The notes under the pieces: model-generated
Seen by the model: only the letters and a program-made list of their open reading frames with translations
The model's database searches: none
Told to the model about the DNA's origin: nothing
Translations under genes and position numbers: made by a program
Assembly (NCBI RefSeq): GCF_009733595.1
Contig: NZ_WOFH01000001.1
Coordinates: forward strand, 248,001-312,000
DNA length: 64,000 nucleotides
Reading direction: 5' to 3'
From: Actinomadura litoris
GTDB lineage: Bacteria; Actinomycetota; Actinomycetes; Streptosporangiales; Streptosporangiaceae
Shown: positions 16,661-25,788 of the stretch, piece after piece
How the letters are laid out: every line of letters begins with the position of its first letter
Numbering within the stretch: the first letter of the stretch is position 1

Positions 16661-19600
16661 GCGGGCGTCCCTTCTGGAATGGGACCGGACGACAGCACCT
16701 GACCGGCCTGCCGGAGAAGTCCCGCCGCGTCGAGAGGGGAGCCGTTCTGGCGGGCGCGCTGGGCGCGGTGGCAGAGGAGGCGGGCGAATTCCTCGCGCAG
16801 CGGCGCGGGCGGATCGGGCTCGGCGGAAAGGGCCCGCCGCCACAGCCGGTCGGCGGCGTCCAGGGCGCCGGTCGCCGTGGCGCAGCGGGCGAGCACGACC
16901 GGGTCGAACCGCACCCCCGGCGTCTCGGCCAGCCGCTCCACGAACTCGGCCAGCGGCGAGGACCCCCGCCGCGCGCCGCCTTTCGGGGCGCCCTTCGCCG
17001 CGCACAGCATGGGCAGGACGCGGTCGATGTCGACCAGCCGGGAGACCGCCTCCGCGCCGGGGGACGACAGCAGCGCGGCGACCTGCTCCAGGCAGCGGTC
17101 CGGCTCGTCCACCGACAGGCTCGCCGCCCGCGCGAGGTGGACGGCCATCCGGGCCCGCGCGGACAGCTCGTCCAGGGGCGGCTCGGCCGCGGCGTCCGCG
17201 ACGGGGGTGCCCTCGACCGCGCCCGCGAGGACCACGCAGATCCAGGCGTCGGCGGCGTCGCCGCCACCGGCCTCGCGCAGCAGCCGCGCCGCCTCCGCCG
17301 GGTCGCCGCCGTGCAGGGCGCGGGCCGCCTGGACGATCGCGACCGCGACGCTGCCCGGGGCCGCCGGGAGGGACGGCGCGGACTCGTCGGACTCCCGCTG
17401 GGCGTGCCCGAGGACCGCGCGGTCGTGCAGCGCGACGACCTCGGCGAGGTCGTCGCGCCCCCGGGCCCGCGCCGCGAGGCGGCCGAGCAGCTCGACCAGC
17501 GCCCCGGTGCGGGCGCGGTCGCGGCCGCGGTGGCAGGCCAGCGCCAGGGCCCGCGCGAGGTCGAGGTAGGGCTCGGGGCCGAGCCGCTCGTCGCGGTCGA
17601 GCAGGATCACCAGGTATTCGAGCAGCCCGAGGTCGGCCCCGGCGGGGTCCCGCGTGGCGGCGGCTATCCCGAGGATCCAGACCGCCCACGGGTGGGCCTG
17701 CATGGACGGCTGCGGGATGGGGGCCTCCCGGCCGCCGGTCCCGGCGAAGGCCGCCGCGGCGCCGCCGAGCAGCCGCACGATCTCGCTGGTCGCGGCGGGA
17801 ACCGTGGCGACGGCCTCCGCCAGCTCGGACGCGGCCTCCGCCGCGATCCGGCGCGCCTCGGCGGCGTCGCCGGCGGCGTGGCGGGCGAGGGCGGCGCGCA
17901 TCCGGAGCTGCCCGAGCATGAAGCCCGCCTGGTGCTGCCCGCGGTCCTTCAGCTCGCGCAGGAGCTCCGACGCCTCGGCGTCCCGGCCGTCGCGCGCCAT
18001 GGCCCAGGCCGCCAGCGACGCCGCCTTCACGCCCGCGCGCGGGGCGCCGTCGCCGAGCAGCTCCAGCGCCGTCCCGGGACGGTTCAGCCCGGCGTCCCAG
18101 GCGGCGAGGACGAGCGCGGCCCGGCCGTAGCCGTAGGTCCGCGCGGCCTGGTCGAGCAGCTCGCGGCCCTGGTCGGGCTCGGTCGCGCGGAGGGCCAGCC
18201 CCGACCACAGCAGCCGCTCCTGGCCGGGGAGCCGGACGAACAGCGGCAGGGCGACGAGCTGGGCGAGCCGGTCGTCCTTGCGGCCGACATGGCGGGCCAT
18301 GACCGTCCGGAAGGCTTCGAGCCGCTCGGGCAGCACGCCCTCGTCGGGGTTCCACGGCGGTTCCTCATCGGGCTCCGGCTCCGCGCGGGCGCCCCCGCCG
18401 CGCGCCATCCCGGCGCGGACCCCGGCGAGGGCGGTGAAGGGCGGCGGCGCGTCCCGCACCACGCCGGCGATCTCCTCGGCGCGGTCGCTCTCCGGGTCGG
18501 CGTCGAGGCAGAGGCAGGCGACCGCCCACTCCAGGGGCTGGCCGCGCACCCGGTCGAAGCACCGCGCGACGCCCTCCCGGTCGCCGGTGAGCAGGCACGC
18601 CCAGGCCGCGTGGTAGATCCACTCCGCGCGGACCGGGTCGGCGGCGACCAGCGGCATGAGCAGCGACGCGGCGCTCCGCTGGTCGCCCTCCAGCAGGAAC
18701 ATGCGCCCGGCCGCGTAGCCGAGCCAGGGCCCGGTCAGCCTGCCGATCACGAAGTCGCGCAGCGCGGCGGCCCCGACCGGGGGCGCCTCCTCGCTCGCCG
18801 GGTCGTCCAGCCAGGTCAGCGTCCACAGCAGGACGGCGATCTCCCTGGCCCACCGGGACGAGGTGGCCGCCGCGTGGCCGCCGAGCGCCTCGGCCGCCGC
18901 CCGGTCGCCGGCCCGCAGGTAGGCGGCGGTCAGCATGGTCCGGAACGCCTCGTCGTTGCGCCCGGCGTCCCGCGCCCTGGTCAGATGGGTGATCGCGGTG
19001 TCGGGCCGGTCCAGGACGATCAGGTGGGCGAGGCCGAGCGCGGCGTCGAGGCCGGGCGCCTCGATCCGCCGGTTGGACAGGTCCAGCGCCAGCTCGGCCG
19101 CCTGCTCCATCCGCCGCTCGCCGGACTCCAGGTCGACCCGCAGCACCGACGCGACGACGTCGATGATCTCCCGCATGAACGTGGGCGCGCGGGTCAGCGC
19201 GTCCACGTAGATCGACAGCTCGGTCTCCGGCGCCTCGGTCTCGCCGGGCAGCGCGCTGCGGCGCGCCAGCGCGGTCGCGACCTCCTGCTTGGCCGGGTCC
19301 TGCGGGTCGAGGATCGGGTAGACCCGCATCAGGAACCCGCGCGCGGCGACGTACTCCTGCCGCGCGTCGCGGGCGGCGAGCACCGGACGCCACACGCCGC
19401 TCGGCTCGTGCCGCTCGGCGGAGGCCCGCACGACCTGGAAGACGACCCGCTCCAGCTCGTGGAAGTCGGCCTCGACGAGCAGCGGCAGGAGCGCGGGCCG
19501 CACGGTCGTCCCGACGAGTTCGGCCAGCACCGCCTCGTCGACGTCCGCGAGCGCGCCCGACACCTCGGCGCGCACCTCGCGCAGCGCCGCCAGCGCGCCC

Positions 19601-19674
19601 GCCGGGTCGTGGTCGGCGGAGGCGTTGTGCACCGCCCTGCGCAGCCGCCGGGTCCCGAGGGCACGTCCGAGCAC
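16657..19674 (-). CDS. Large TPR/alpha-solenoid protein
   Basis: 1005 aa with repeated helical pairs along its length (for example AITHLTRARDAGRNDEAFRTMLTAAYLRAGDRAAAEAL near 230-270 and ASLAAWAMARDGRDAEASELLRELKDRGQ near 560-590). That is a superhelical scaffold typical of TPR proteins. No catalytic motif, signal or membrane segment is visible. GTG 19674 lies 1 nt after the kinase stop. It may be the sensor or the docking platform for the kinase, ATPase and chaperone products of the same operon. Confidence 0.75.
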   Translation of the reverse strand: MLGRALGTRRLRRAVHNASADHDPAGALAALREVRAEVSGALADVDEAVLAELVGTTVRPALLPLLVEADFHELERVVFQVVRASAERHEPSGVWRPVLAARDARQEYVAARGFLMRVYPILDPQDPAKQEVATALARRSALPGETEAPETELSIYVDALTRAPTFMREIIDVVASVLRVDLESGERRMEQAAELALDLSNRRIEAPGLDAALGLAHLIVLDRPDTAITHLTRARDAGRNDEAFRTMLTAAYLRAGDRAAAEALGGHAAATSSRWAREIAVLLWTLTWLDDPASEEAPPVGAAALRDFVIGRLTGPWLGYAAGRMFLLEGDQRSAASLLMPLVAADPVRAEWIYHAAWACLLTGDREGVARCFDRVRGQPLEWAVACLCLDADPESDRAEEIAGVVRDAPPPFTALAGVRAGMARGGGARAEPEPDEEPPWNPDEGVLPERLEAFRTVMARHVGRKDDRLAQLVALPLFVRLPGQERLLWSGLALRATEPDQGRELLDQAARTYGYGRAALVLAAWDAGLNRPGTALELLGDGAPRAGVKAASLAAWAMARDGRDAEASELLRELKDRGQHQAGFMLGQLRMRAALARHAAGDAAEARRIAAEAASELAEAVATVPAATSEIVRLLGGAAAAFAGTGGREAPIPQPSMQAHPWAVWILGIAAATRDPAGADLGLLEYLVILLDRDERLGPEPYLDLARALALACHRGRDRARTGALVELLGRLAARARGRDDLAEVVALHDRAVLGHAQRESDESAPSLPAAPGSVAVAIVQAARALHGGDPAEAARLLREAGGGDAADAWICVVLAGAVEGTPVADAAAEPPLDELSARARMAVHLARAASLSVDEPDRCLEQVAALLSSPGAEAVSRLVDIDRVLPMLCAAKGAPKGGARRGSSPLAEFVERLAETPGVRFDPVVLARCATATGALDAADRLWRRALSAEPDPPAPLREEFARLLCHRAQRARQNGSPLDAAGLLRQAGQVLSSGPIPEGTPA

Positions 19675-19675
19675 C

Positions 19676-20875
19676 TCAGCGCCCCCCGTTCAGCTCGGCG
19701 TCGCGGCGCCGCCGGAAGCGCGCGGCCTGGAAGCCGTTGCCGTCGAGTTCGTAGGCGCGGGCCGTCCGGGCGGCGAGGTCGGCGCGCTCGCGGCGGCTGC
19801 GCAGCGCCGCCGGGTGCCGCTCGACGACCTCCCACGCGTCCAGGCACGACCTGACGGCGGCCCCGCCCTCCCCCGAGGCGAGCTGCGCGTCGGCCTGCTC
19901 CAGCAGCCGGGCCACCTGCTGCGCGGGCGTGCTGGCGCGCGGGGCGGCGGGACGCTCGGCCCCGTCCAGCGCCCGCAGCAGTTCGCCCGCCGAGGCGAAC
20001 CGGCGCCTCGGGTCGGGGTCGAGGCAGCGCAGCACGAGGTCGTCCAAGGACGGGCCGACCGTGTAGTTCAGCGCCGACGGCGGGGGCACCACGCAGGTGA
20101 GCCGCGCCTCCTGGAGCCAGTCGCCGTGCAGCGCGACCGGGACGCGGTCCGGCGGGTGGAGGTGCCCGTAGGGGTGCTTGCCGGTGAGCCCCTCGTAGAG
20201 GATGATCCCGACCGCGTACAGGTCGGACGCGGGGACGCTCTCCCCCTTCAGCGTCTCCGGCGCCATGTAGTGGAGCGCTCCCGCCGCGCCGGGCGCGTGG
20301 CCGCGCTCGATCAGCCGGGCGGCCAGCCCGAAGTCGACGACGCGCGCCCGGCCGGTGAGCCCGTCGACCAGGACGTTGTCGGGCTTCAGGTCGCGGTGCA
20401 GCAGCGCCGGTACGAGCCCGTGCAGCCCTCGCAGCGCGAGGCAGATCTGGCGTCCCCACCGGATGAGCGACGCGGCGGGCACGCCGGCGCCGAACGCGGC
20501 GAACTCCTCCCCGAGCGTCCGCCCCCGGACGTGCTCCATGACGAGGAACCCCCGGCGGCCCGCCTCCAGCGCGACCCCGGCGTCATAGACCGCGACCAGG
20601 TGGTCGCGCGCCTGCGCGTCCGTCATCTCCTCCAGCGCGCCCGCCAGCAGCAGCGCGTCGGCGAACTGGTCGCGGGCGATCTCCTCGGTCAGCCCGCCCC
20701 GGCGCGACAGCTTCACCGCGACCTGCCGGACGGGCACGCCGAGCAGCCGCTGCTGCGCCCGGAACACGGCCCCGAACGCGCCGCCGCCGATGAACTCGCG
20801 CAGCTCGTAGCGTCCGTCGATCACCCGGCCGAGCAGGCCCTTCAGCTCGCGGTCATCGGCCTCGCCGCCGGTCAT
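19676..20875 (-). CDS. Soluble Ser/Thr protein kinase
   Basis: 399 aa Hanks-type kinase: glycine loop FIGGGAFGAVF (28-38), VAVK with Lys55, HRDLKPDN (160-167) and DFG (181-183), APE in YMAPETL. The C-terminal ~90 residues are helical and Arg-rich with no membrane segment, so it is cytoplasmic, unlike typical PknB-type sensors. It shares ATGA with the AAA+ gene upstream and lies 1 nt before the TPR gene. It probably phosphorylates a component of this system (ATPase, TPR or Hsp70) to set its threshold. Confidence 0.9.
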   Translation of the reverse strand: MTGGEADDRELKGLLGRVIDGRYELREFIGGGAFGAVFRAQQRLLGVPVRQVAVKLSRRGGLTEEIARDQFADALLLAGALEEMTDAQARDHLVAVYDAGVALEAGRRGFLVMEHVRGRTLGEEFAAFGAGVPAASLIRWGRQICLALRGLHGLVPALLHRDLKPDNVLVDGLTGRARVVDFGLAARLIERGHAPGAAGALHYMAPETLKGESVPASDLYAVGIILYEGLTGKHPYGHLHPPDRVPVALHGDWLQEARLTCVVPPPSALNYTVGPSLDDLVLRCLDPDPRRRFASAGELLRALDGAERPAAPRASTPAQQVARLLEQADAQLASGEGGAAVRSCLDAWEVVERHPAALRSRRERADLAARTARAYELDGNGFQAARFRRRRDAELNGGR

Positions 20876-23691
20876 GCGGGGGCTCCGCCGAAGGCGACGC
20901 CGACGGGCGGGACGGCGCCCGGCCGGAACGCCAGCTCGATCCGCGCGCCCTTCTCGAACTCCGCCTGCCGCCGCTCGATGGTCCGGGTGATCTCGTCCTC
21001 CACCAGCCGGGAGATCGTCTTGGCGACGATCCGGCCGCCCTCGGTGCCGCCGGAGCGCTCGTTGGCCTCGTGGCTGCGGTCGGCGACGTGCTCGACGAGC
21101 GCGTCCGGCACCACGAGCTCCTTGCCGCGCCGCCCCCAGTACGCGCGCTGCTCGTCGAACAGCTTCCGGGCGATCCCGGTCATGGCGGCGCGGTCCAGCG
21201 GGCGGAACACGACGATCTGCCGCAGCCGGCCGAGGAACTCAGGCGCGAACACCGCCTGGCGCGTCCGGTCGCGGACGTTCAGCAGGTCGCGGCGGACGGC
21301 CTCGGTGATCTCCTCCTGCGAGCGCCCCTGCGCGCTCAGCCGCGCGATCGTCTCGTGCCCGGCGTTGGAGGTGATGATGAAGATGGCGCGGTCGCCGAAC
21401 GCCTTGACGCCGCGCTGGTCGATGATCCAGCCCTCGTCGAACAGGTTGAGGAACGGCCGCCACACCTCGGGGTGCGCCTTCTCCCCCTCGTCCAGCAGGA
21501 ACACGCAGTACGGGTCGGAGTTGAGGTCGTTGATGAGCCGGCCGCCCTGGTCGTGGCCGTGGTAGCCGGGCGGCGCGCCGATGATGCCCGAGATGCTGTG
21601 CGGCTCGGCGTAGTTCTCCATCGGATAGGTGTGCAGCCGCTTGGACGCGGAGTAGAACCGCGCGACCGCCTTCGCCAGCTCGGTCTTGCCGACGCCGGTG
21701 AGGCCCGCGAACAGCATCACCGAGGCGGGCCGCCCGCCGACGCCGGTCAGCCCCAGCTTGATCCGGCGCAGCTCGCTCGCGACGACCCGCACCGCCTCCT
21801 CCTGCCCGACGACGACCTCGCCGAGCGAGCGCTCGAAGTCGATCCGCGCGCCGCCGGTGCCCGAGATCTGCTCGGCGGGCACCCCGGAGATCTCCGCGAC
21901 GACGGCGACGATGTCGGCGGTGTCCACCCGCGCGTCCGCGCTCCCCGCCTGGGTGCGGCGGTAGTGGAGGTCGTCGCAGGCGCGGCGCAGGACGCGGATC
22001 GCCTTGGACGGCTGCCGCTCGTTGAGGATGAAGTCGGCGGACAGCGCGACGGCGTCGGCGACCGCGCGCCCGTCCACCTCGACGCCGAACTCGGCCGCGA
22101 GCCCGCGCGCCGCGCTGGCGGCCATGTCCTGCGCCTCGGCCTGGCCGGGCTCGTCCATGTCGACCCGGGAGACCAGCTCCCGCAGCGTGCGGTCGGAGCC
22201 GATCAGGTCGTCGAACTCGTGCGCCGACATCACGCCGACGAGGTGGAGGCGCCCCTGCTTCAGGGCGCTGCGGAGCGTCAGCCGGTGGTCGGTGCCGGCT
22301 TTCCCGCGGATCAGCGAGCCGAGCCCGTCGGCGCAGACGATCACGTCGGTGCGCCCGGCGATGTGGTCGATGATCTGCGTCAGCGCCTCCCCGCTGTCGG
22401 CCGGGGCGAGGTCGCCGCAGTCGACGTGCACGAAGCGCTTGCGCGCGAGGAAGGGGATCTCGCCCTCGGCGGCGCGCCGGGCCAGCTCCCGCAGCAGCGT
22501 CGTCGTCCCCACGCCGGGCAGGCCGGTGATGACGACGTGCGGCGCGGTGACGCGGTGCAGGGCCTTGCTCAGCAGCTCCACGTACCCGTCGAGGTGCAGG
22601 GCGGGCGTGATGCCCTCGGTGCGGGCGAGCCAGGTCAGGTCCTGCGAGGGCGCCGCGCCGGCGGGCAGCCGGAACGCGTTCTCGCGGGACGCGGCGCCGC
22701 CGGCCTCCCGCAGCTCCTCGTCGAGGTGGGCGCGCAGCTGGTCGAGGCTCAGCTTCAGCGGCGGGGCCTGGAACACCGACACGAGCCGGGCGGGCGGGTC
22801 GGCCAGCAGGGCGTCGAGCAGGTGGGGGGTGTCGATGCGCTCCGAATCCCAGACGGCCGCGCTGCGCTGCGCGCGCCCCAGCAGGTCGAGCAGCGGCGGC
22901 CCGAACGACTCGCGGGTCGGCGCGAGCGGGGGCGCGCCGCGTTTGCGCTGCGCGATGCGGAAGGCGTCGGCGAGCGACGAGGCGACCTTCGCCAGGCCGA
23001 GCTGCGGCGGCACCTGCAACCGCATGAGGTGCTCGGCCGGGCCCTCGGTCTCGGCGAGCAGGGCGAGCAGCAGGTGCGGCGGCAGCACGCGGTCGTAGCC
23101 GAGGTCGGCGGCCTGCTCCCCGGACTGCTCCAGCGCCGCCCACGCCGCCTCGGTGAACTCCTCGGAGCGGACCCGGCCGGACGCCTCGTCCAGCAGCGGC
23201 GGGAGCGGCTCGACCGCGACGCGGACCTGCTCGAAGAGGGCGGCGGCGGCCCGCTCGGCGTCCAGGAACGTCAGGTACAGGCGGTCGTCGGCGTCGAGGT
23301 GGGCCAGGACGCACGCGACGAACAACTCCAGCCCGAGCCGCTTCGCGTGGTCGCCCGCCGGCGGGAAGGACGCGAGCCGATCCACGAAGGCGTCGAGCGC
23401 GGCGAGGGCCTCGGCGGAGAAATCCTCGCGGTGACCGCCGAAACCGCCACCGCCGGCGGAGCCGGGATTGTATGCCTGAATGCTTTCTTGCAGGTCACGA
23501 AGGTAGGCGCCGTCCTGCAAGGCGCGGGCGAGCATCGAACGCAGGCCCTGGTCGGCGGCGTCGATCGCGGCGTGGAGCAGGTCGCCGGTGCGGACCCGCG
23601 CGCCCGCCCGGTCGGTGGCGGCGTAGAGCACATCGGCCACCCGTTGGTCGGCGAGGTCGGCCGGGGAGAGGACGCCGTCCACGAACAGCAA
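20872..23691 (-). CDS. Clp-like AAA+ ATPase with expanded N-terminal repeats
   Basis: 939 aa. About four Clp N-domain-like repeats (residues ~1-75, 88-165, 178-245, 260-330) precede two AAA+ modules. Module 1 has a Walker A reading GLPGVGTT (390-397), with Thr396 where Lys is required, and no acidic Walker B, so it is probably inactive. Module 2 is intact: GLTGVGKT (663-670) and CVFLLDEGEKAH (Asp734, Glu735), with a ClpB/ClpC-type C-terminal lid. No ClpP-docking loop was recognised. The TTG start at 23691 is supported by GGAG 6 nt upstream. It is first in the leftward operon. Confidence 0.88.
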   Translation of the reverse strand: MLFVDGVLSPADLADQRVADVLYAATDRAGARVRTGDLLHAAIDAADQGLRSMLARALQDGAYLRDLQESIQAYNPGSAGGGGFGGHREDFSAEALAALDAFVDRLASFPPAGDHAKRLGLELFVACVLAHLDADDRLYLTFLDAERAAAALFEQVRVAVEPLPPLLDEASGRVRSEEFTEAAWAALEQSGEQAADLGYDRVLPPHLLLALLAETEGPAEHLMRLQVPPQLGLAKVASSLADAFRIAQRKRGAPPLAPTRESFGPPLLDLLGRAQRSAAVWDSERIDTPHLLDALLADPPARLVSVFQAPPLKLSLDQLRAHLDEELREAGGAASRENAFRLPAGAAPSQDLTWLARTEGITPALHLDGYVELLSKALHRVTAPHVVITGLPGVGTTTLLRELARRAAEGEIPFLARKRFVHVDCGDLAPADSGEALTQIIDHIAGRTDVIVCADGLGSLIRGKAGTDHRLTLRSALKQGRLHLVGVMSAHEFDDLIGSDRTLRELVSRVDMDEPGQAEAQDMAASAARGLAAEFGVEVDGRAVADAVALSADFILNERQPSKAIRVLRRACDDLHYRRTQAGSADARVDTADIVAVVAEISGVPAEQISGTGGARIDFERSLGEVVVGQEEAVRVVASELRRIKLGLTGVGGRPASVMLFAGLTGVGKTELAKAVARFYSASKRLHTYPMENYAEPHSISGIIGAPPGYHGHDQGGRLINDLNSDPYCVFLLDEGEKAHPEVWRPFLNLFDEGWIIDQRGVKAFGDRAIFIITSNAGHETIARLSAQGRSQEEITEAVRRDLLNVRDRTRQAVFAPEFLGRLRQIVVFRPLDRAAMTGIARKLFDEQRAYWGRRGKELVVPDALVEHVADRSHEANERSGGTEGGRIVAKTISRLVEDEITRTIERRQAEFEKGARIELAFRPGAVPPVGVAFGGAPA

Positions 23692-23877
23692 TGATCACTC
23701 CAATGTGTTTGCCCGTTCCCCGGCCAATGGTGGCAAAAATCCCCCGCCTTCGGTGGTGATACCAGCCACGTCATGAAAAGGGTATGGACGATTGCACACA
23801 CCGGACCAGACCCTACAGTCGAACGTCTTTCCGAACTGTGACGGGTGACGCGAACCCGGCCTTCCCGGCCCGGGTTC

Positions 23878-24180
23878 TCAGGGGTAGACGTACAGGGCGG
23901 CGAAGACGTCCAAGCCGGCCCAGTACAGCTTGCAGCGGTAGTCGGTCCAGCTTCCGTGGGCGAGGCCGTAGTCGCCGTCCCTGAAGCAGAGTTCGCAGGT
24001 GAAGTAGGTGTCGGCGATCTTGCGGAAGCCCTGCGGCACGTTCGTCAGGATCGAGCACCGGGGCAGTTGCGGGTCCGGGCGGGCCGCGTCGGCGAAGGCG
24101 GGCTGGGATGACAGGACGGCGAGGGAGGCCAGGGCGACGGCGGCCGTCGGGCCGAGCCTCCTGAAGGCGTGGGAGCGCAT
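23878..24180 (-). CDS. Small secreted Cys-containing protein
   Basis: 100 aa. A Sec signal (MRSHAFRRLGPTAAVALASLAVLSS, cleavage near FADA) precedes a ~70-residue mature part with four cysteines (RCSI, TCELC, YRCKLY) able to form two disulfides. The mature part is rich in aromatic residues. ATG 24180 is the only start giving a clean signal peptide. The family is not recognised; an extracellular role is inferred. Confidence 0.6.
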   Translation of the reverse strand: MRSHAFRRLGPTAAVALASLAVLSSQPAFADAARPDPQLPRCSILTNVPQGFRKIADTYFTCELCFRDGDYGLAHGSWTDYRCKLYWAGLDVFAALYVYP

Positions 24181-24348
24181 GGCGTTTCCAGTTCTGGACG
24201 GGCCGCCGGGGTACTCCGCGTGCCTCCGGCGAACGGCCGGACGGGGACGGCCCCGAGTGTGCGCGCCCGGCTCCGCGCCGTACAGCCGGGTGGCCGGAGA
24301 CGGTCGCGGGGAGCGATCCAGGCGCCGGTGGGCGGCGTCCGAGGCTTC

Positions 24349-24364
24349 TGCTACAGATGTAGCA
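24349..24364. promoter_or_regulatory. BlaI/CopY-type operator TACA-N2-TGTA
   Basis: Perfect palindrome TGCTACA-GA-TGTAGCA, 45 bp before the TerB-like gene. It contains TACA-N2-TGTA, the core recognised by BlaI/MecI/CopY repressors. A BlaI-family gene lies about 1.4 kb away (25785-26180). Confidence 0.6.
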
Positions 24365-24408
24365 GGTCGGCTAGGGTCGGGGGTGACCGACGACGACCGG
24401 AGGAACCA

Positions 24409-24864
24409 ATGCCTTTCTGGGACAAGCTGCGCGAGTCCACACAGACCATGCAGACGCAGCTCCTCAGCAAGAAGAACGAACTGAAGAGCGGGGCGTTCCG
24501 GGACGCGAGCATGGCGATGTGCGCGCTCGTGGCGGCGGCGGACGGGAGCGTCGACCCGTCCGAGCGGCAGCGGACCGCCTCGCTCATCGCCTCCAACGAG
24601 GTGCTCCAGAACTTCCCCGCCGACGACCTGCAGCGGCGCTTCAACGACTACGTCTCCAAGCTGACGGCCGACTTCGCCTTCGGGAAGGTCGGGGTCCTCC
24701 AGGACATCGGCAAGACCAAGAAGAAGCCCGCCGAGGCGCGCGCCGTCATCCAGATCGGCATCATCATCGGCGGCGCGGACGGCCACTTCGACGAGAGCGA
24801 GAAGGCCGTGGTCCGCGAGGCGTGCTTCGCGGTCGGCCTGGACCCGGCCGAGTTCGAACTCTGA
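24409..24864 (+). CDS. TerB-family tellurite-resistance-like protein
   Basis: 151 aa. After a short helical lead it shows the TerB pattern of paired acidic sites: AAADGSVDPSERQRT and GGADGHFDESEKAVVREACFAVGLDP, which in the family bind metal inside an all-helical bundle. TerB proteins belong to stress and phage-response gene sets, often membrane-linked. No other ter genes are present here. ATG 24409 is preceded by GGAGGAA. The operator at 24349 suggests control by the nearby BlaI-type repressor. Confidence 0.85.
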   Translation: MPFWDKLRESTQTMQTQLLSKKNELKSGAFRDASMAMCALVAAADGSVDPSERQRTASLIASNEVLQNFPADDLQRRFNDYVSKLTADFAFGKVGVLQDIGKTKKKPAEARAVIQIGIIIGGADGHFDESEKAVVREACFAVGLDPAEFEL

Positions 24865-24873
24865 ACCGGCCCG

Positions 24874-25788
24874 TCAGCGGAGCGCGAGCAGCGCCAGCAG
24901 GCCGGACGCGACGGCGTGGTCGAGTTGGAGCGTCGCGGCGGTCAGCGTGCTGGTGACGACGCCGTTGCCCATGAACAGCAGCGGTCCGGTGACGGAATTC
25001 TTGGCGGGCGGCGCGTCGAGCAGCGCCTCGACGCGCTCGATGACGCCCGACTCGGCGAACGCGGCGGCGGGGCCGGGGCCGGGAGCGGCGGGGCCGGGAG
25101 CGGCGGGCGGATGGGCGAGGGCGACCTTGGCGATCGTGCGGGCGACGAACGCGCGGTCGCCGACGGCCTCGGCGGCGTCCTCGTCCGCCCAGCGCTCCAC
25201 GGCCAGGCGCAGCCGCCGGTCCAGCGGGCGCAGCGCGGGCAGGAGCGCGCGGGCCAGCGCGCCGGAGGCCAGGTAGCGGTGGTGGCGGTGCCGCAGGTGC
25301 GAGGTCTCGTGCTGGAACACCACGTGCAGCTCGTCGGAGGCCAGCCGCCGCAGCAGCCCGCGCGACAGCAGCACTCCCCCGTGCCGGCCGGGGACCGCGA
25401 CCGCGATCGGCACCTCGGTCTCCAGCGGCGCCCGCGCCCGCGACCTCGCCGCGCGCAGCTCGCGGGCCCAGCGCAGGGCGGCCCGTCCGGCGACGAGCAG
25501 CCCGGCGGCCGTCAGCAGCGCCGCCGGGAGGCCCACCACGTCGGGCACCGGGCGGTCGTCGCCGAACAGCGCCCACTCGGGGACGTGCGCGGCGGCGGAC
25601 GGTGTCAGCGTCGCCCCGTAGTTGATCGCCACGAACACCCCGGTGCCGAGCGCGGCGACCGCCGTCATCGCGCCGGTCGTGGCCAGCAGCCGCGCCGACC
25701 ACGACGGGTGCAGCGGCACCGGCACCCGGCCGAGCACGGCGCTCAGCGCCAGCATGACGGCGAGCGGCAGGAAGGTGAACCAGCTCAC
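24874..25788 (-). CDS. M56 family metallopeptidase (BlaR1/MecR1-like)
   Basis: 304 aa membrane protein with hydrophobic segments near 5-20, 33-55, 85-105 and 285-300, and a cytoplasmic zinc-protease motif QHETSHLRHRHHR (HExxH form HETSH), followed by ERWADEDA (third ligand region). This is the M56 core without the extracellular penicillin-binding sensor domain of BlaR1. In the paradigm it cleaves the co-encoded BlaI repressor when triggered. GTG 25788 shares GTGA with the BlaI gene stop. Confidence 0.88.
   Translation of the reverse strand: MSWFTFLPLAVMLALSAVLGRVPVPLHPSWSARLLATTGAMTAVAALGTGVFVAINYGATLTPSAAAHVPEWALFGDDRPVPDVVGLPAALLTAAGLLVAGRAALRWARELRAARSRARAPLETEVPIAVAVPGRHGGVLLSRGLLRRLASDELHVVFQHETSHLRHRHHRYLASGALARALLPALRPLDRRLRLAVERWADEDAAEAVGDRAFVARTIAKVALAHPPAAPGPAAPGPGPAAAFAESGVIERVEALLDAPPAKNSVTGPLLFMGNGVVTSTLTAATLQLDHAVASGLLALLALR

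Noticed and set aside
16231..19854. Long open frame opposite the TPR gene (1207 codons)
   Set aside because: The composition is typical of an antisense shadow; the TPR gene has the coherent helical repeats and ribosome sites.
21070..23694. Long open frame opposite the Clp-like gene
   Set aside because: The true strand carries the AAA+ motifs; the other frame has none.
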